Source: Rhabditoides inermis
Lineage: Eukaryota > Nematoda > Chromadorea > Rhabditida > Rhabditidae
DNA length: 64,000 nucleotides
Assembly (NCBI GenBank): GCA_963966185.1
Contig: CAWZYM010000003.1
Location: 1-64,000, forward strand
Reading direction: 5' to 3'
Below, piece by piece: positions 45,052-56,436 of the stretch (positions within the stretch are counted from its first letter, which is position 1; every line of letters begins with the position of its first letter). A program made the translations under genes and the position numbers. The notes under the pieces were generated by a model, which did not search any database, had not been told where the DNA came from, and was given only the letters and a program-made list of their open reading frames with translations.

Positions 45052-47984
45052 TTCTCACCTAAACTTCAGGTCCGTGTTCACGTCCAGACGTATGCCCAGC
45101 TGTTGCAGAAGGGACAGTAGCACCGGCTGGCTCAGCGCCTACAAACATCACGTAAACAAGTAAACATGTAAACAAACAAACAAACGACCGCACATGCTCC
45201 CTCGCGAACAGCTCGTCGGGGTCGACATTGTCGCAGACAAACTGCAGCGACGACTGGTCCGCCTCGTTGAGGGCCTGAATAAAAGTGGTTGAGATAGAGA
45301 GAAAGAGAATATCACACGATCCGCGTAAGAACCGGACGAGGTGGGACCTAGGAACTTAGTGCGCGGTGTTAGGGGTTTTCAAGGGTGCTCTACAAGGTAG
45401 TATAGGTGATTTTGTCCCAATATGCAAATTTGGTCAGTTAAGGGACCATGACCTCAAATCAGTCAGTTTTTTGTCCAAAACTATTTTTGAAAGGCTTGTT
45501 CGATTTGTCTTGATATTATAGGACTTTTTGTACATGAACATTTTTTTCATAAAACAAAAAAGAAAAAAATTATGATCGAAATTTAAAAAAAAAATCATAT
45601 TTTATTTTTTTGAGATTTTTTCGCCTCGAAACAACAAAAACGACCAACACCATTCGATTCTACGCGTTTAATCAAATTACTATGATTTTTTTTCGTGAAA
45701 ATCTGGTGTTGCCTTTTCTTCCATCCAGAACCTGAAAACGGCCCGAAATAAGAATTTTGCGATTTACCGCCATTTTCCAAGTCTTTCGTTTCGAAACAAC
45801 ACTACTATATTCAGATTCTACATTTTTTTTAGTTAGTATTAGTTTTGGTTTATAGCCAAATCCGATGTTGCCTTTTCTTCCATTCATAGCGATGAAAATG
45901 GCTCGAAATCAAAACTTTGCGTTTTCTCGCTATTTTCCAAGTATTTCGTTCCGATACAACATAAATCACTACTATATTCGGATTCTACACCTCTTGATTA
46001 GTATATGTGTTGGTTTATAGCCAAATCCGGTGTTGCCTTTTTGCTCATTTAAGGCGATGAAAGTGGCTCAAATGTGAAAATTCGCATTTTCCTGTCACTT
46101 TTAAATTCTATCCATCTGAAATAACAAAAACCACTTACATATTCGGAATCTGCACCTTTTTATTAGTCTACGCAATTGTTTTTATACAAATTTTGTGTTG
46201 CCTTCTGGCGTTATCATGAAATTTTGCGATTGATAGTTAGGCCATTTTCAACATCACGGATGAACACAAAGGCAACATCAGATTTGCCTGAAAACAACTA
46301 CACAGACTAATTCAAAGGTGCAAAAACCGAATATAATAGTGATTTTTGTTATTTCGGATTGGAAGATATGAAAAATGGCGGTAAAACGCAAAATTTTCAT
46401 TTCGGGCCATTTTCATCGCTCTGGATGGAAGAAAAGGCAACACCAGATTTTCACGAAAAAAATCATAGTAATTTGATTTAACGCGTAGAATCGAATAGTG
46501 TTGGTCGTTTTTGTTGTTTCGAGGCGAAAAGATCTCAAAAAATAAAATATGAAATTTTTTAAAAGAAATTTGATCATAACTTTTTTATTTTTTGTTTTAT
46601 GAAAAAAATGTTTATGTTAAAAAGTCTTATAATATCAAGACAAATCGAACAAGCTTAAAAAAATAATTTTGGACAAAAACTGACTGATTTGAGGTCATGG
46701 TCCCTTAACTGACCAAATTTGCATATTGGGACAAAATCACCTATACTACCTTGTAGAGCACCCTTGAAAACCCCTATAACCGCGCACTTACAAGCAAATG
46801 GCAACAGGTCACCCCCCACAACTCGCTATGTTACGATGGATTCTTGTAAGCATACCCCATACCAAGCCCTAGCCAAAATTAAAAATCTCGAAGAGTACCG
46901 GAAGTGCCCTAATTAAGCACCGGAAGTTTACGTGTATTCTCGTGCGCGAAAGGTCATTGCGCATGCCATCCCGAAATGCGGACAGTGAAACATCGGTTCG
47001 GCGGCCTAGTGGATAGTGAGTTAATTCGGACAAAGTAGTGACTAAGGTTCTGTCTCCGCCGGTGCAGAATGTTTTGCCAAATTTGAAAAACAGTTTTGTC
47101 GCAAGTCCTCACATCAGAAATAAAGAATGAGTGGATTTTGTTTTTCAATAGGTTGATTTTTTCTTACTTGCAGCGTTAGAATACAATTTGACAGCGGAGC
47201 GGAAGAAAAATCATTCCGTCATAAATCTTCCAAATGAAGCACAAGAGAGCCTTTCAATAACTCGAATAACTTTTGGGAAAAAAACATTTTGTATATGATC
47301 CTATACCTGTTTTTTTCGTAAAAAATGTGTTTCGAATTTGGCAAAACATTTTGCACCGCCGAAGACAGAACCTTAGCCACCACTCATTCCAAATTAACTC
47401 ACTATCCACTAGGCCGCCGAACCGTTGTTTCACTGTCCGCATTTCGGGATGGGATGCGCAATGACCTATCGCGCATGATAATGCACGTAAACTTCCGGTG
47501 CTTAATTAAGGCACTTCCGGTGCTCTTCGAGATTTTTAATTTTGGCTAGGGCTTGGTATGGGGCATGCCTACAAGATTCCATCAAAACATAGCAAGTTGT
47601 GGGGGGTGACCTGTTGCCATTTGCTTGTTAGCTCCTAGGTCCCACCTGCCCGAAATTCGTCCGATTCTTACGCGGATCGTGTGATATACACACAGAGAGA
47701 GAAGAGTAATATACAGAGAGAAACAAGGTTGTTAAAATAAAATAAAAAAACGATGCAAACCATACTGACTACTCACTACACTACAAAATCAGCAGAGGGT
47801 GGATGAGGAGAAACAGCCGACAACCCAACGCACAATCTCAAAGGCCGTGGCGGCTTGTCCGGCTTGCACCATCTGCAGCAGCGCGTTCCTGTCGGTGGCA
47901 TGCACCGCCGGCTGGACGGGAGTGGCCGCCGCCGCGGCGAGGGCGGCAGACGACAGGGCGCGCATCTAGAGGTGGACACTATAG

Positions 47985-48021
<37 letters not shown>

Positions 48022-49313
48022 CTCTGTGTCTCTATCTCCGCCTCTCTTTCATAGCCTGTCTATCTATCTCCTCTCTTCTTCCTTTCTCCCTGTTGTCGTT
48101 CTCATTCCAATGCGTCGGCCTCTCTCCCCCTCTCACTTCTCACTTCCACATCTCTCGTTCGCCATATTCCTTTCCTCCCAGATCATACACCAGCTCGAGA
48201 AGTCAGCGAGTACGAGTAGTACATACATGTTCATTCCCTTCCCCCCTCTCTCTCTCCATCCTCTCCCCCGCTCTCCCTCTCTCCCTCTCTCCTTCACCCT
48301 CTCCCTCCTCCTCCCACCTGTGCCATGTACTGCTCGAGCCCGACTCGGAACTGCTCGTTGAGCTGCGCAAACAGCGTGCCGCACAGCCGCTCCACCGACG
48401 GGACCACGATCTGGAAAAGAGTAGAGTTGGAAATATGGTATGGGAGAAATGTCTCGTCTGACAATCTCATTCTCTCAATATGGACCATCTCATTTTCTCA
48501 ACCGACGGGACCACGATCTGGAAGAGACAAGGGAATCGAATGGATGGAAATATCGTGTCAGAGAAATCAATGGAAGGTTGGTCAGACAAAATAACACAAA
48601 CCCGGCGAAATTTTCGCAGATCAAATCATTCTCCTATCGTAACCCCAAGAAAGACTCACAGATTGAATAATTCTCCTATCGTATTCCTAAGGGTGTGTCG
48701 CAGATCAAACTATTCTCCAACCATAACCCTATAGGTGAGTCGCAGATCAAATCATTCTCCTATCGTAACCCCAAGAAAGTCTTACAGATTGAATTATTCT
48801 CCTATCATAATCCTAAGGGTGTGTCGCAGATCAAACTATTCTCCTACCGTAATTATAAGGGTGTGTCGCAGAACAAATTATTCTCCTACCGTAATTCTAA
48901 GGGAGTGTCGCAGATCGAATTATTCCTCTACCGTAGTTCAAACAGAGTGTCGCACATCAAACTATTCTCCTATCGTAATGCACTTCTCACCTGCTGCAGT
49001 GCCTCCCTCGTCTTCTCGGCGATGCGCAACGAGAGTTGGTCCGAGCCCACCTAAAACCACTCCATAGCACCCCGCTCACTCTAGCCCCGCCCCCTTCATA
49101 CCTTGCTGTTGTTGTGAATGCTCGTCTCCAGCGCCACACTGTTCTCGTTCAACACGTTGCGCACCTAAACATGTTCGATGAATTCGGATCAACAAATAGC
49201 ATATCTGCATATCCCATCCACGGGGACGGGATATGACACCATCCATGCTATTAGAGGCAGTACGTAAATCCATCAACATTCTACCGTATCATTTCCACCG
49301 TAATACAGATTGC

Positions 49314-49383
<70 letters not shown>

Positions 49384-50631
49384 TCAATCAATACACCTAC
49401 CACAGCCACCGTCTCGGCGCGGTTCGTCTCGATCATCTCGTTCACGTTGGCGAGCAGGCGGTCCTCGCGCAGAGAGAACTCCTCCTCTGCAACTCTCTCT
49501 CTCTCTCTCTCTCTCTCCCTCTCTCTCTCTCTCCCTCCCTCCCTCCCTCTCTCTCTCCCCCTCCTACATCTCTCTGTCTATGGACAGTGGCTTCTTATTC
49601 TACATCTCAGTGTCCCTCCTTCACTGGCTTCCTCTACATCACCATTTCTCTGTATCTTTCTCCCCCCACTCACTGAACGAGTGCATGAGCTGCAGTATGT
49701 GCTCGTTAGTGGCGGCCTGCTCCCGCTCCCGCTCGCTCCTCTCCAGCCTACTAGTCAGCTGCTCCACCCGACACAGCAACTCGTCCACGCGAGACGACAG
49801 CTACAAGGTAGGTAAAAACGAATACTGTTATCACATCACAGCTAGATTCCAAATAATGACAGCTACACGGTAATTCACATCAATTATTCAATTATTCAAC
49901 AACTACTAAAAATTTATGAAACCACCAACAATTGATCTACTGCACTACTGTAACCTAAGAAGCAAAACTATTCACACAGCCAAGATATATAAACAGAAAC
50001 ATCTGACTCCCACTCCCCACCTCGTTATTGTTGGCTCCTTCGCCTCCGCGCTGACTGCTGCCCTGCTGACGCTCCTCCATCAGGTACGCAGTGGCGGTTG
50101 AACTGAGAGACAGCTCTCTCTCTCTCACACACACACACCCCTCCCTCCCTCTTCCTCCTCCCCCACTCACTGTGCATCATCGTCCTTCTCTCCCACATCC
50201 ACCTTGATCGGCTCCTCCTCGCGCGCCTGCAATCAATCGATAAATCAATAACGGGCGTTTAAATCAATACCTGCGTCGCCTCGAGCTGGATCTCCCACTG
50301 CACCACGCTCCTGTGCGAGACGGCAATCAGCTGGGCGGTGATGCGCCTGCAAAGATCAGATTATCGATCGATATCGATTGTTTTCGATCTACCTCTTCTT
50401 TCCGCCCTCGCCCTCCTCCTCTTCATCGTCGCTGTCCTCAAAGTCGTCGTGCGAGAGATCTACAAAACAGCTGATCAACCAAAACACAGCGCACACTTGA
50501 CCAAAACACAAACCACACTCACCATTGGGGTTGAAATCGACACAGTCGTATGCGTCGACGGCAATGATCGGGTGGAAGAAGGAGATCTGAACAAACCACT
50601 CTCTCTCTCTTTTCGTTCTCTTCCTCTCTCT

Positions 50632-50662
<31 letters not shown>

Positions 50663-52022
50663 GCTACTCTCTACTCCCCCCCCTCTCTCCCCTCTCTCTC
50701 TCTCCCCCCTCTCTCTCCCTCTCTCCCACCTGCGTAGCCGACGCGAATCGCGGCACACCAGACGACAAGTAGCCGAGCTCCACACAAAACACATTCTGGA
50801 ACACAATCAATCAATAACGAGTTCATCAATCAATAAATCAATAAATCGATAACACTCACCGATCCCTCCGTGTCGACCACGTGGAGATAGCGCGCGCGCG
50901 GGTCCATCAGCACGTGGAAGCGACCCAGCGACAGGGCCGAGTCGAATCTAATCAATAAATCGATGAATCGATCAATATGCCGCACCTGAGCTGGCCGAGC
51001 ATCGTCCACTGCTCGCATTCGAAGAGCGACAGGCGGCGGCCATCATCCGACACCACGCAGCAGTGACGCCAGAAGAAGCCGCTGCAAGGGAGGCATGACT
51101 CTCTCTCTCTCTCTCCTCCCTCTCTCTTTCTCTCCCTCCCCTCTCTCTCTTCTCTCCCCCTTCTCTCTCTCTATCTCTCTCATCCTCCCTCCCTCCCTCT
51201 CTCTCACCTCCCCCCTCCCTCCCTCCCCCCTCTCTCTCTCTCCCCACCCACCCCCCGGCGCCCGTCTTCACATGCGTCTGCGTGTCGTCGAGGAACACCA
51301 GCTGCTGCACCTCGCACTCAGGCAGCCACTCGTGCGCGAATCTGATAAGAGATAATCAGTCATGATTTGATAATGATGAAACTGATATTATAATAATTTA
51401 ACAATGGAAATTATCATATAAAGAGACGATCAATAAATGGAAAAATCGTTGGATACTTCGTGCGAACCTGCGCGAACCTGCCGCCGAGACAAGCAGTCAT
51501 GATTTGATAATGACATTAAAGGTAAAGATATTTCCCCGATTCAAGAGATTCACTCTGCTGACGAGAGAGTTGTTTTAGGTCCTCCACTCCGATTGACATG
51601 CTATAGGGTCGAAGGATCACTTGGCACGACCCAGCGATTAGAACACGACAGCACTCAATGATCAATTTAATAATAAGAATGGAAATCTGCGAAAACTAAT
51701 TCAATAATAACGGAAATTATCATATACTACTGCACCTCCACCATGTGCAAAAAAAGAAATCATCCCACCCTCCCAAAGATGAATGGAATCGCCCTCTACT
51801 CAATCAAAAAATCGTGTCATACGAGAAATCTTCACTCACTTGAGCACTTGCTGCTTGGCCTCCTCCTCCTCCTTGCCCTCCTGCTCCTCCCCTCCCTCCT
51901 CCTCCCCTGCCCCCTCCTCCTTCTCCTCGTCGGCGATGACGTAGAACGCGACGCGTCCGCCCTCCTCCGCCACCGCCAGAGCTGTCGCGTCCGGCGAGAC
52001 ACTCACACAAGAGACTGGCTGG

Positions 52023-52066
<44 letters not shown>

Positions 52067-55000
52067 CCTCTGTCTGTTCACACGAAGAGCATGTCTCAGT
52101 CTCATATCTCCAAGTCTAACAACCAACTATATCATACAAAACAAAGCATAAAGTACCCGAAAAGACACACTCCCTACTCCCTACAGTACCCCACACCCAC
52201 CTTGTTCATCTCCACCTTCAACACAGCTCCTCGCACCGCACTCGCGTCGGCGAGGCTCATCTCGACGACGCCGGGTCGACGCGCGCGCAGCTCCGACACG
52301 TTCACCAACCACACGCAGCGGCCCTGTGCAACCACATCGATCTGAGTCTCTTAAGCGCGTTTCAGACTAAACGCGACGCAAATGCGGTGCGGTTGCGTTT
52401 TGAAACGCATGCGGCAAATCAGCAAAAACTACTTCGCCGCATCGTAAAACGCAACGCGGCATGCGGCAGAATTTGGCTGAGAAACTCCGCCCCACCGCAC
52501 GTGCGGCAAGGTAATAACGCAAAACGCATGCGTTTTCGATGCGGCGAGTCTGAAAAGTGCAAAACGCAGCCGCAGCCGCACGCACCGTGCGGCGAGACGC
52601 ATTGCGACGTGCGGTTGCACTTCACAATGGGAAACGAATGCCGCACCGTGCGGTGCGGCGAGTATAAAAGGGCCTTTAGGAACGCGACGAAAAAGTGGCT
52701 GTGATGTCGTTTTGAAGGTTCTGTTTCAAATAGTCTAGCTGTGACCAGGGCCAGACTCTATTCGAAACAAAACGTTCAAATCGACATCGAAACGCACTTT
52801 TCGTCACGTTTCGAAAAGAATCAGATTTGCGAGGATTAAGCGCGTTTCAGACTAAACGCAACGCAACTGCGGTGCGGTTGCGTTTTGAAACGCATGCGGC
52901 AAATCAGCAAAAACTACTTCGCCGCATCGTAAAACGCAACGCGGCATGCGGCAGAATTTGGCTGAGAAACTCCGCCGCACCGCACGTGCGGCAAGGTAAT
53001 AACGCAAAACGCATGCGTTTTCGATGCGGCGAGTCTGAAAGGTGCAAAACGCAGCCGCAGTTGCACGCACCGTGCGGCGAGACGCATTGCGGCGTGCGGT
53101 TGCACTTTACAATGGGAAACGCATGCCGCACCGTGCGGTGCGGCGAGTATAAAAGGGCCTTAACCCCTTTTTTATCAATACAAGAATCGACACAACACTA
53201 TCAAGCAAATACACCGTCCCTGGGGGAATCTCTTCAAAAAAAAGATTCTCTTTTTTCTAGTCATTATGCAAATACGCAAGTACGTATCGATCGAAACCCT
53301 GACCTTGTATATGGCGAGCATGTGGCACTGGTCGGCCGGGTCGGAGCCGTCGATCGGCACGTAGGGACACCACGCGAGGCGGGGAGTGCTGCAGCGAGAC
53401 AGAGGGTGAGAGTTCGTGCCTCCTGAGTAATCCCCCCCCCAATTAAATCTATGAGACACGTACAAAAACGAAACTCATGAGATCTCATCAGGATCCATAA
53501 CATCCTCGGAAAAGATGTACGTTACGAATCAATGAACGACAATCCACCCACCCCCTCTCGCCCTCCCGCTCCCCTCCTCATCATCGAAGGGAGGGGGGAG
53601 ATAGGGGGAGGGGGAGACGTACCCAAGACCCTCTACCGAAAACGTTTCAAAGTCAGATAGTGCGAACAGAGTGACTACGAACATTGATACCACCCCTTCA
53701 CATTGATACCACCCCTTCTCCTCAATTCGATTGAAGTCATTTGCGAAGAAAGATACGAGGAGACTGATTGCGAGCAACTACACCCACCCCTTCTCCCCGC
53801 CCTCCTCATCATCGTCGTAGTCGGGCGATTCGGGATCCACCCGGCGCGCCTGCTCCCAGATGATGTTCACGTACTTCTCCCTAAATTAAATTAAATTCTT
53901 TACACCACAAGGATGCGTCACACATGAAATGCCTGTGAACAATGACAATGGAGGGACAGCAGTAGAGTACTAGATGGTATGGCTCTAAAAAACCAGCAAT
54001 GAGAATCCACGATGACAGAGTGTCTTCTTTCCGTACAAACGTGTATGGTCTCTTAAGCCAACTACAACAATAAATGCACGAACACATTCCCAGATAATCA
54101 AAATCGTCATCACTTCCAAATAACAATATACTACACAAGTCACATCTCTATAGAACGCCTCACATGTTGGCGCAGTTGTGTGAGGCGTGGTAGACATAGA
54201 GGTTGCAGTGCTCGTCGATGACTGCGAGGAGGGGCGCGTGCGGCGACCACGCCACGTCGACGGTAGGCGAGCGGAAGCCCTGGAATGTTATCGCTTATAG
54301 TTGTCATATCATTTTATCATTCGTTGCGGAAGCCCTGCAATATTGCAGCTTCCGAGATTCCGCTACCAATGACGGTTGTCCTTGTCATTGTCATTGGTAG
54401 CGGAATTTCGGAAGCTGCAACATGGTAGCATGGTATCGTTGATCACGCTACCACGTCATGTTGTAGAGCTTCCGCCACCAATACTTGCATGATATGTGAT
54501 ATCGATAACATTGTCGGACTTGGCTACTCGTGTACTCATGACATGAATGACAGGTTATTATGTCGTGAGCCATGAGTAGTGTCATTGACAACTATGCCAT
54601 GTTGTAGAGCTTCCGCTACCACTACTATGACACTGACAAGACAATAATCAACGGTTGAGCCTTGTCAGTGTCATAGTATTGGTAGCGGAAGCCCTACAAT
54701 ATGGTATCGTTGTCATTCACACTTTTCGTGATATGACAATTAACATTTGTAATTTACTGTAATGAGTAGCGGAAGCCCTACAATCTTATAGTTATCAAAT
54801 CATTTTATCACTCGTTGCAAAAGCCCTACAAGAAAGTTATCATGAATAACACAGAAAAAACACACGAAACCCCCACTTTGATCAAATGCCGGGGGCTGAT
54901 CTCTTGGACCATCTTTACATCATCAATACGCATAATCTTATTATCATGGTTTATTCCCCACCTTGATCAAATGCCGGTGCTTGGTGTCCCTATCTATCAC

Positions 55001-56318
55001 CCGCACCGCCTCCCCCGTGGCGTCGTTGCGCAGACGGTACGCGAGCAGAGCGCCCGATACGGAGAGTAGACGGCCAGTCAGACCGCCCACCTGGAATAGG
55101 TAAATGGTAAAGGTAAAGGTAGATCTCCATTGTAAATGTACAGGTAAAGGTAGCCCCCAGACACGGATAGCAGACGGCCAGTCAGACCGCCCACCTGGAA
55201 AGGAGGAGGGGTAAAGGTAAATGTAGTCCCTCCCGATTGTAAAGGTGAAAGTGAAGGTTGTCTCCCGATAAAGTTAGAGGTAGTCCCCCGATTCAAGAGA
55301 TTAATCAAACCCCCGACCCTGTTAGACCGCCTGCAAAGGTAATAGGTAAAGGCAGTCTCCCGACACTCTCGATTGGAAATGTCCAGGTAAAGGTGGCCCC
55401 CATTCAGATTACTCAAAGTGCTGCGTAGTGTGCTACTTGATTCGAGGTAATAGATAAATATTCTGATTCTGATTCTATCCATAAAACAGTCAAACCCTGG
55501 GATGTATGGACATGAGTTGGTCAGCCGTCAGCCTGTGAGTCACTGTACGCACATCGTTCTGGTCGTTTAGTGGAAGGGACCGAGACCGAATGTGTCATCT
55601 CAACACACGGTTTGGTGTAGACTCTCCTTGATGAAGACGTAGTGCCGTATATGACCACATCGTGAGAACGACACAACCGCATTACAGTGAATTCCTCACA
55701 ATGAAGTAAACAAATCTATATACCTGCCACTTGTACTCGGCGATACCCCGCATAACAGTAAATTTACATAATGAAGTAAACAAATCACTCGCCTGCCACT
55801 TGTACTCGGCGATCGCTTTGGTGTGGACGCGGCTCGAGTCGCGCTCCCGCGGCTGCTCATCCTCCGACACGACGAGAGACACGTGGGAGGAGTGGAAGAC
55901 CACCGGCGAGTCGTCACCGGACAGCACACTGCAATATATGGAAACGTCCTGTTGTTCCCTGACCCCACTGACCCTTTCCACAAGCGTAAGTAATCACTAT
56001 GAAAATATGTTATATTGTATCATTGGAGTTAGTTGTAGCTGAACATGACGTCACAATCACATCAGAATGCGTGGGGTCAAGATTTGGTGGAGAAGGACAT
56101 TGCATTGAACTTGTCGCATATGGGATATGGCGCGCGCAATGAACGCTGCGAGTGCATCATAGAGAATATGATCACAGATACAACTGGACATCACAAAAAT
56201 TATTATACTAAACATGTAACATGAATAGTAAAATGATTAACAAAAACAGCATGACTCACTGTCGCTCGTTGGCGGCGGCAGGCGAAAGATGCGCGGCGGG
56301 CATGAGAAGATCTCCCAT
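44725..56318 (-). CDS. edc-4: Enhancer of mRNA-decapping protein 4 (EDC4/Ge-1)
   Basis: Scaffold of the DCP1-DCP2 decapping complex in P-bodies. Exons in coding order: 56318-56260, 55928-55793, 55090-54962, 54279-54164, 53880-53788, 53388-53304, 52323-52201, 52018-51840, 51341-51252, 51081-50986, 50947-50860, 50795-50730, 50586-50523, 50459-50393, 50346-50271, 50226-50171, 50102-50021, 49800-49674, 49486-49401, 49164-49102, 49050-48991, 48410-48318, 47965-47834, 45274-45194, 45138-45059, 45002-44905, 44819-44725. Phases agree; 839 aa. The N-terminal half is WD40-like (VDVAWSPHAPLLAVIDEHCN, CVSVSPDATALAVAEEGG) with an acidic insert. A coiled coil lies at about 536-577. The C-terminal Ge-1 helical domain matches family motifs (NALLQMVQAGQAATAFE, ALSQPVLLSLLQQLG, ALVKNLA). 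Two donors are GC (55792, 44904). An acceptor before the ATG suggests trans-splicing. Confidence 0.88.
44838..44900. repeat. GA/CT microsatellite, last EDC4 intron
   Basis: GA on the plus strand, so CT on the coding strand, leading into the acceptor of the last exon. Ends with ACAGACAGAC. Confidence 0.9.
45310..47695. mobile_element. 2.4-kb nested foldback element in EDC4 intron
   Basis: Three nested palindromes. Outer arms: 45310-45357 and 47628-47695 (ATCACACGATCCGCGTAAGA inverted). Inner palindrome A: 45358-46792, whose ends GGGGTTTTCAAGGGTGCTCT / AGAGCACCCTTGAAAACCCC pair. Inner palindrome B: 46793-47630, whose ends CAAGCAAATGGCAACAGGTC / GACCTGTTGCCATTTGCTTG pair. A also contains about four 155-165 bp tandem units with TGTTGCCTTTTCTTCCAT. 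No transposase ORF was seen. Confidence 0.85.
46985..47440. repeat. Inverted pair of tRNA-like sequences inside palindrome B
   Basis: 46998-47075 (+) has CGGCGGCCTAGTGGATAGTG (A box) and AAGGTTCTGTCTCCGCCGG (B box), with GGCGG/CCGCC able to pair as an acceptor-like stem. The same sequence recurs inverted at 47355-47437. Confidence 0.55.
48610..48985. repeat. About 40-bp minisatellite, ten units, EDC4 intron
   Basis: Units of the form GTCGCAGATCAAACTATTCTCCTA(T/C)CGTAA... with point differences, ending at the donor of exon 49050-48991. Confidence 0.85.
49308..49386. repeat. (AATC)n microsatellite
   Basis: About 19 tandem AATC units in the EDC4 intron between exons 49486-49401 and 49164-49102. 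Confidence 0.95.
50600..50725. repeat. CT/GA microsatellite, EDC4 intron
   Basis: CT on the plus strand fills the intron between exons 50795-50730 and 50586-50523. Confidence 0.9.
51094..51248. repeat. CT/GA microsatellite, EDC4 intron
   Basis: CT and CCCT units on the plus strand fill the intron between exons 51341-51252 and 51081-50986. Confidence 0.9.
52351..52678. mobile_element. TTAA-flanked MITE, copy A (328 bp)
   Basis: Starts TTAAGCGCGTTTCAGACTAA and ends GAGTATAAAAGGGCCTTTA. The two ends are imperfect inverted repeats (TTAAG-C-C-TTT-A-ACT). GC-rich core with many TGCGGC and CGCATGCGT motifs. TTAA is the piggyBac-type target. Confidence 0.75.
52682..52818. repeat. Hairpin between the twin MITEs
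   Basis: Arms ACGCGACGAAAAAGTGGCTG... and ...CGCACTTTTCGTCACGT are inverted repeats of about 52 bp around a 25-bp loop. Confidence 0.75.
52836..53163. mobile_element. TTAA-flanked MITE, copy B (328 bp)
   Basis: Same length and orientation as copy A, with only scattered differences. Bounded by TTAA on both sides (52836-52839, 53160-53163). Confidence 0.8.
54285..54830. repeat. Array of exon-edge copies in EDC4 intron 3
   Basis: Six or more copies of GCGGAAGCCCT(A/G)CAA or its complement TTGTAGAGCTTCCGC. They match the real acceptor junction of exon 54279-54164 (GCGGAAGCCCTGGAAT at 54271). Mixed orientations; interspersed with ATTGGTAGCGGAA and TGTCATTG blocks. Confidence 0.8.
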
Positions 56319-56436
56319 CAACCAAAGTGTATTACCTGTAAACTTTAATTGTTAAAACACCAAAGAGAAAGATACAAAAACACATACAAAATCAGAAACA
56401 AAAAAAGTTACATCGAAATCGCGCCCAAACACTTTG

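Noticed and set aside
48610..48985. CRISPR array
   Set aside because: Units are contiguous degenerate tandem repeats without unique spacers, in a eukaryotic intron.
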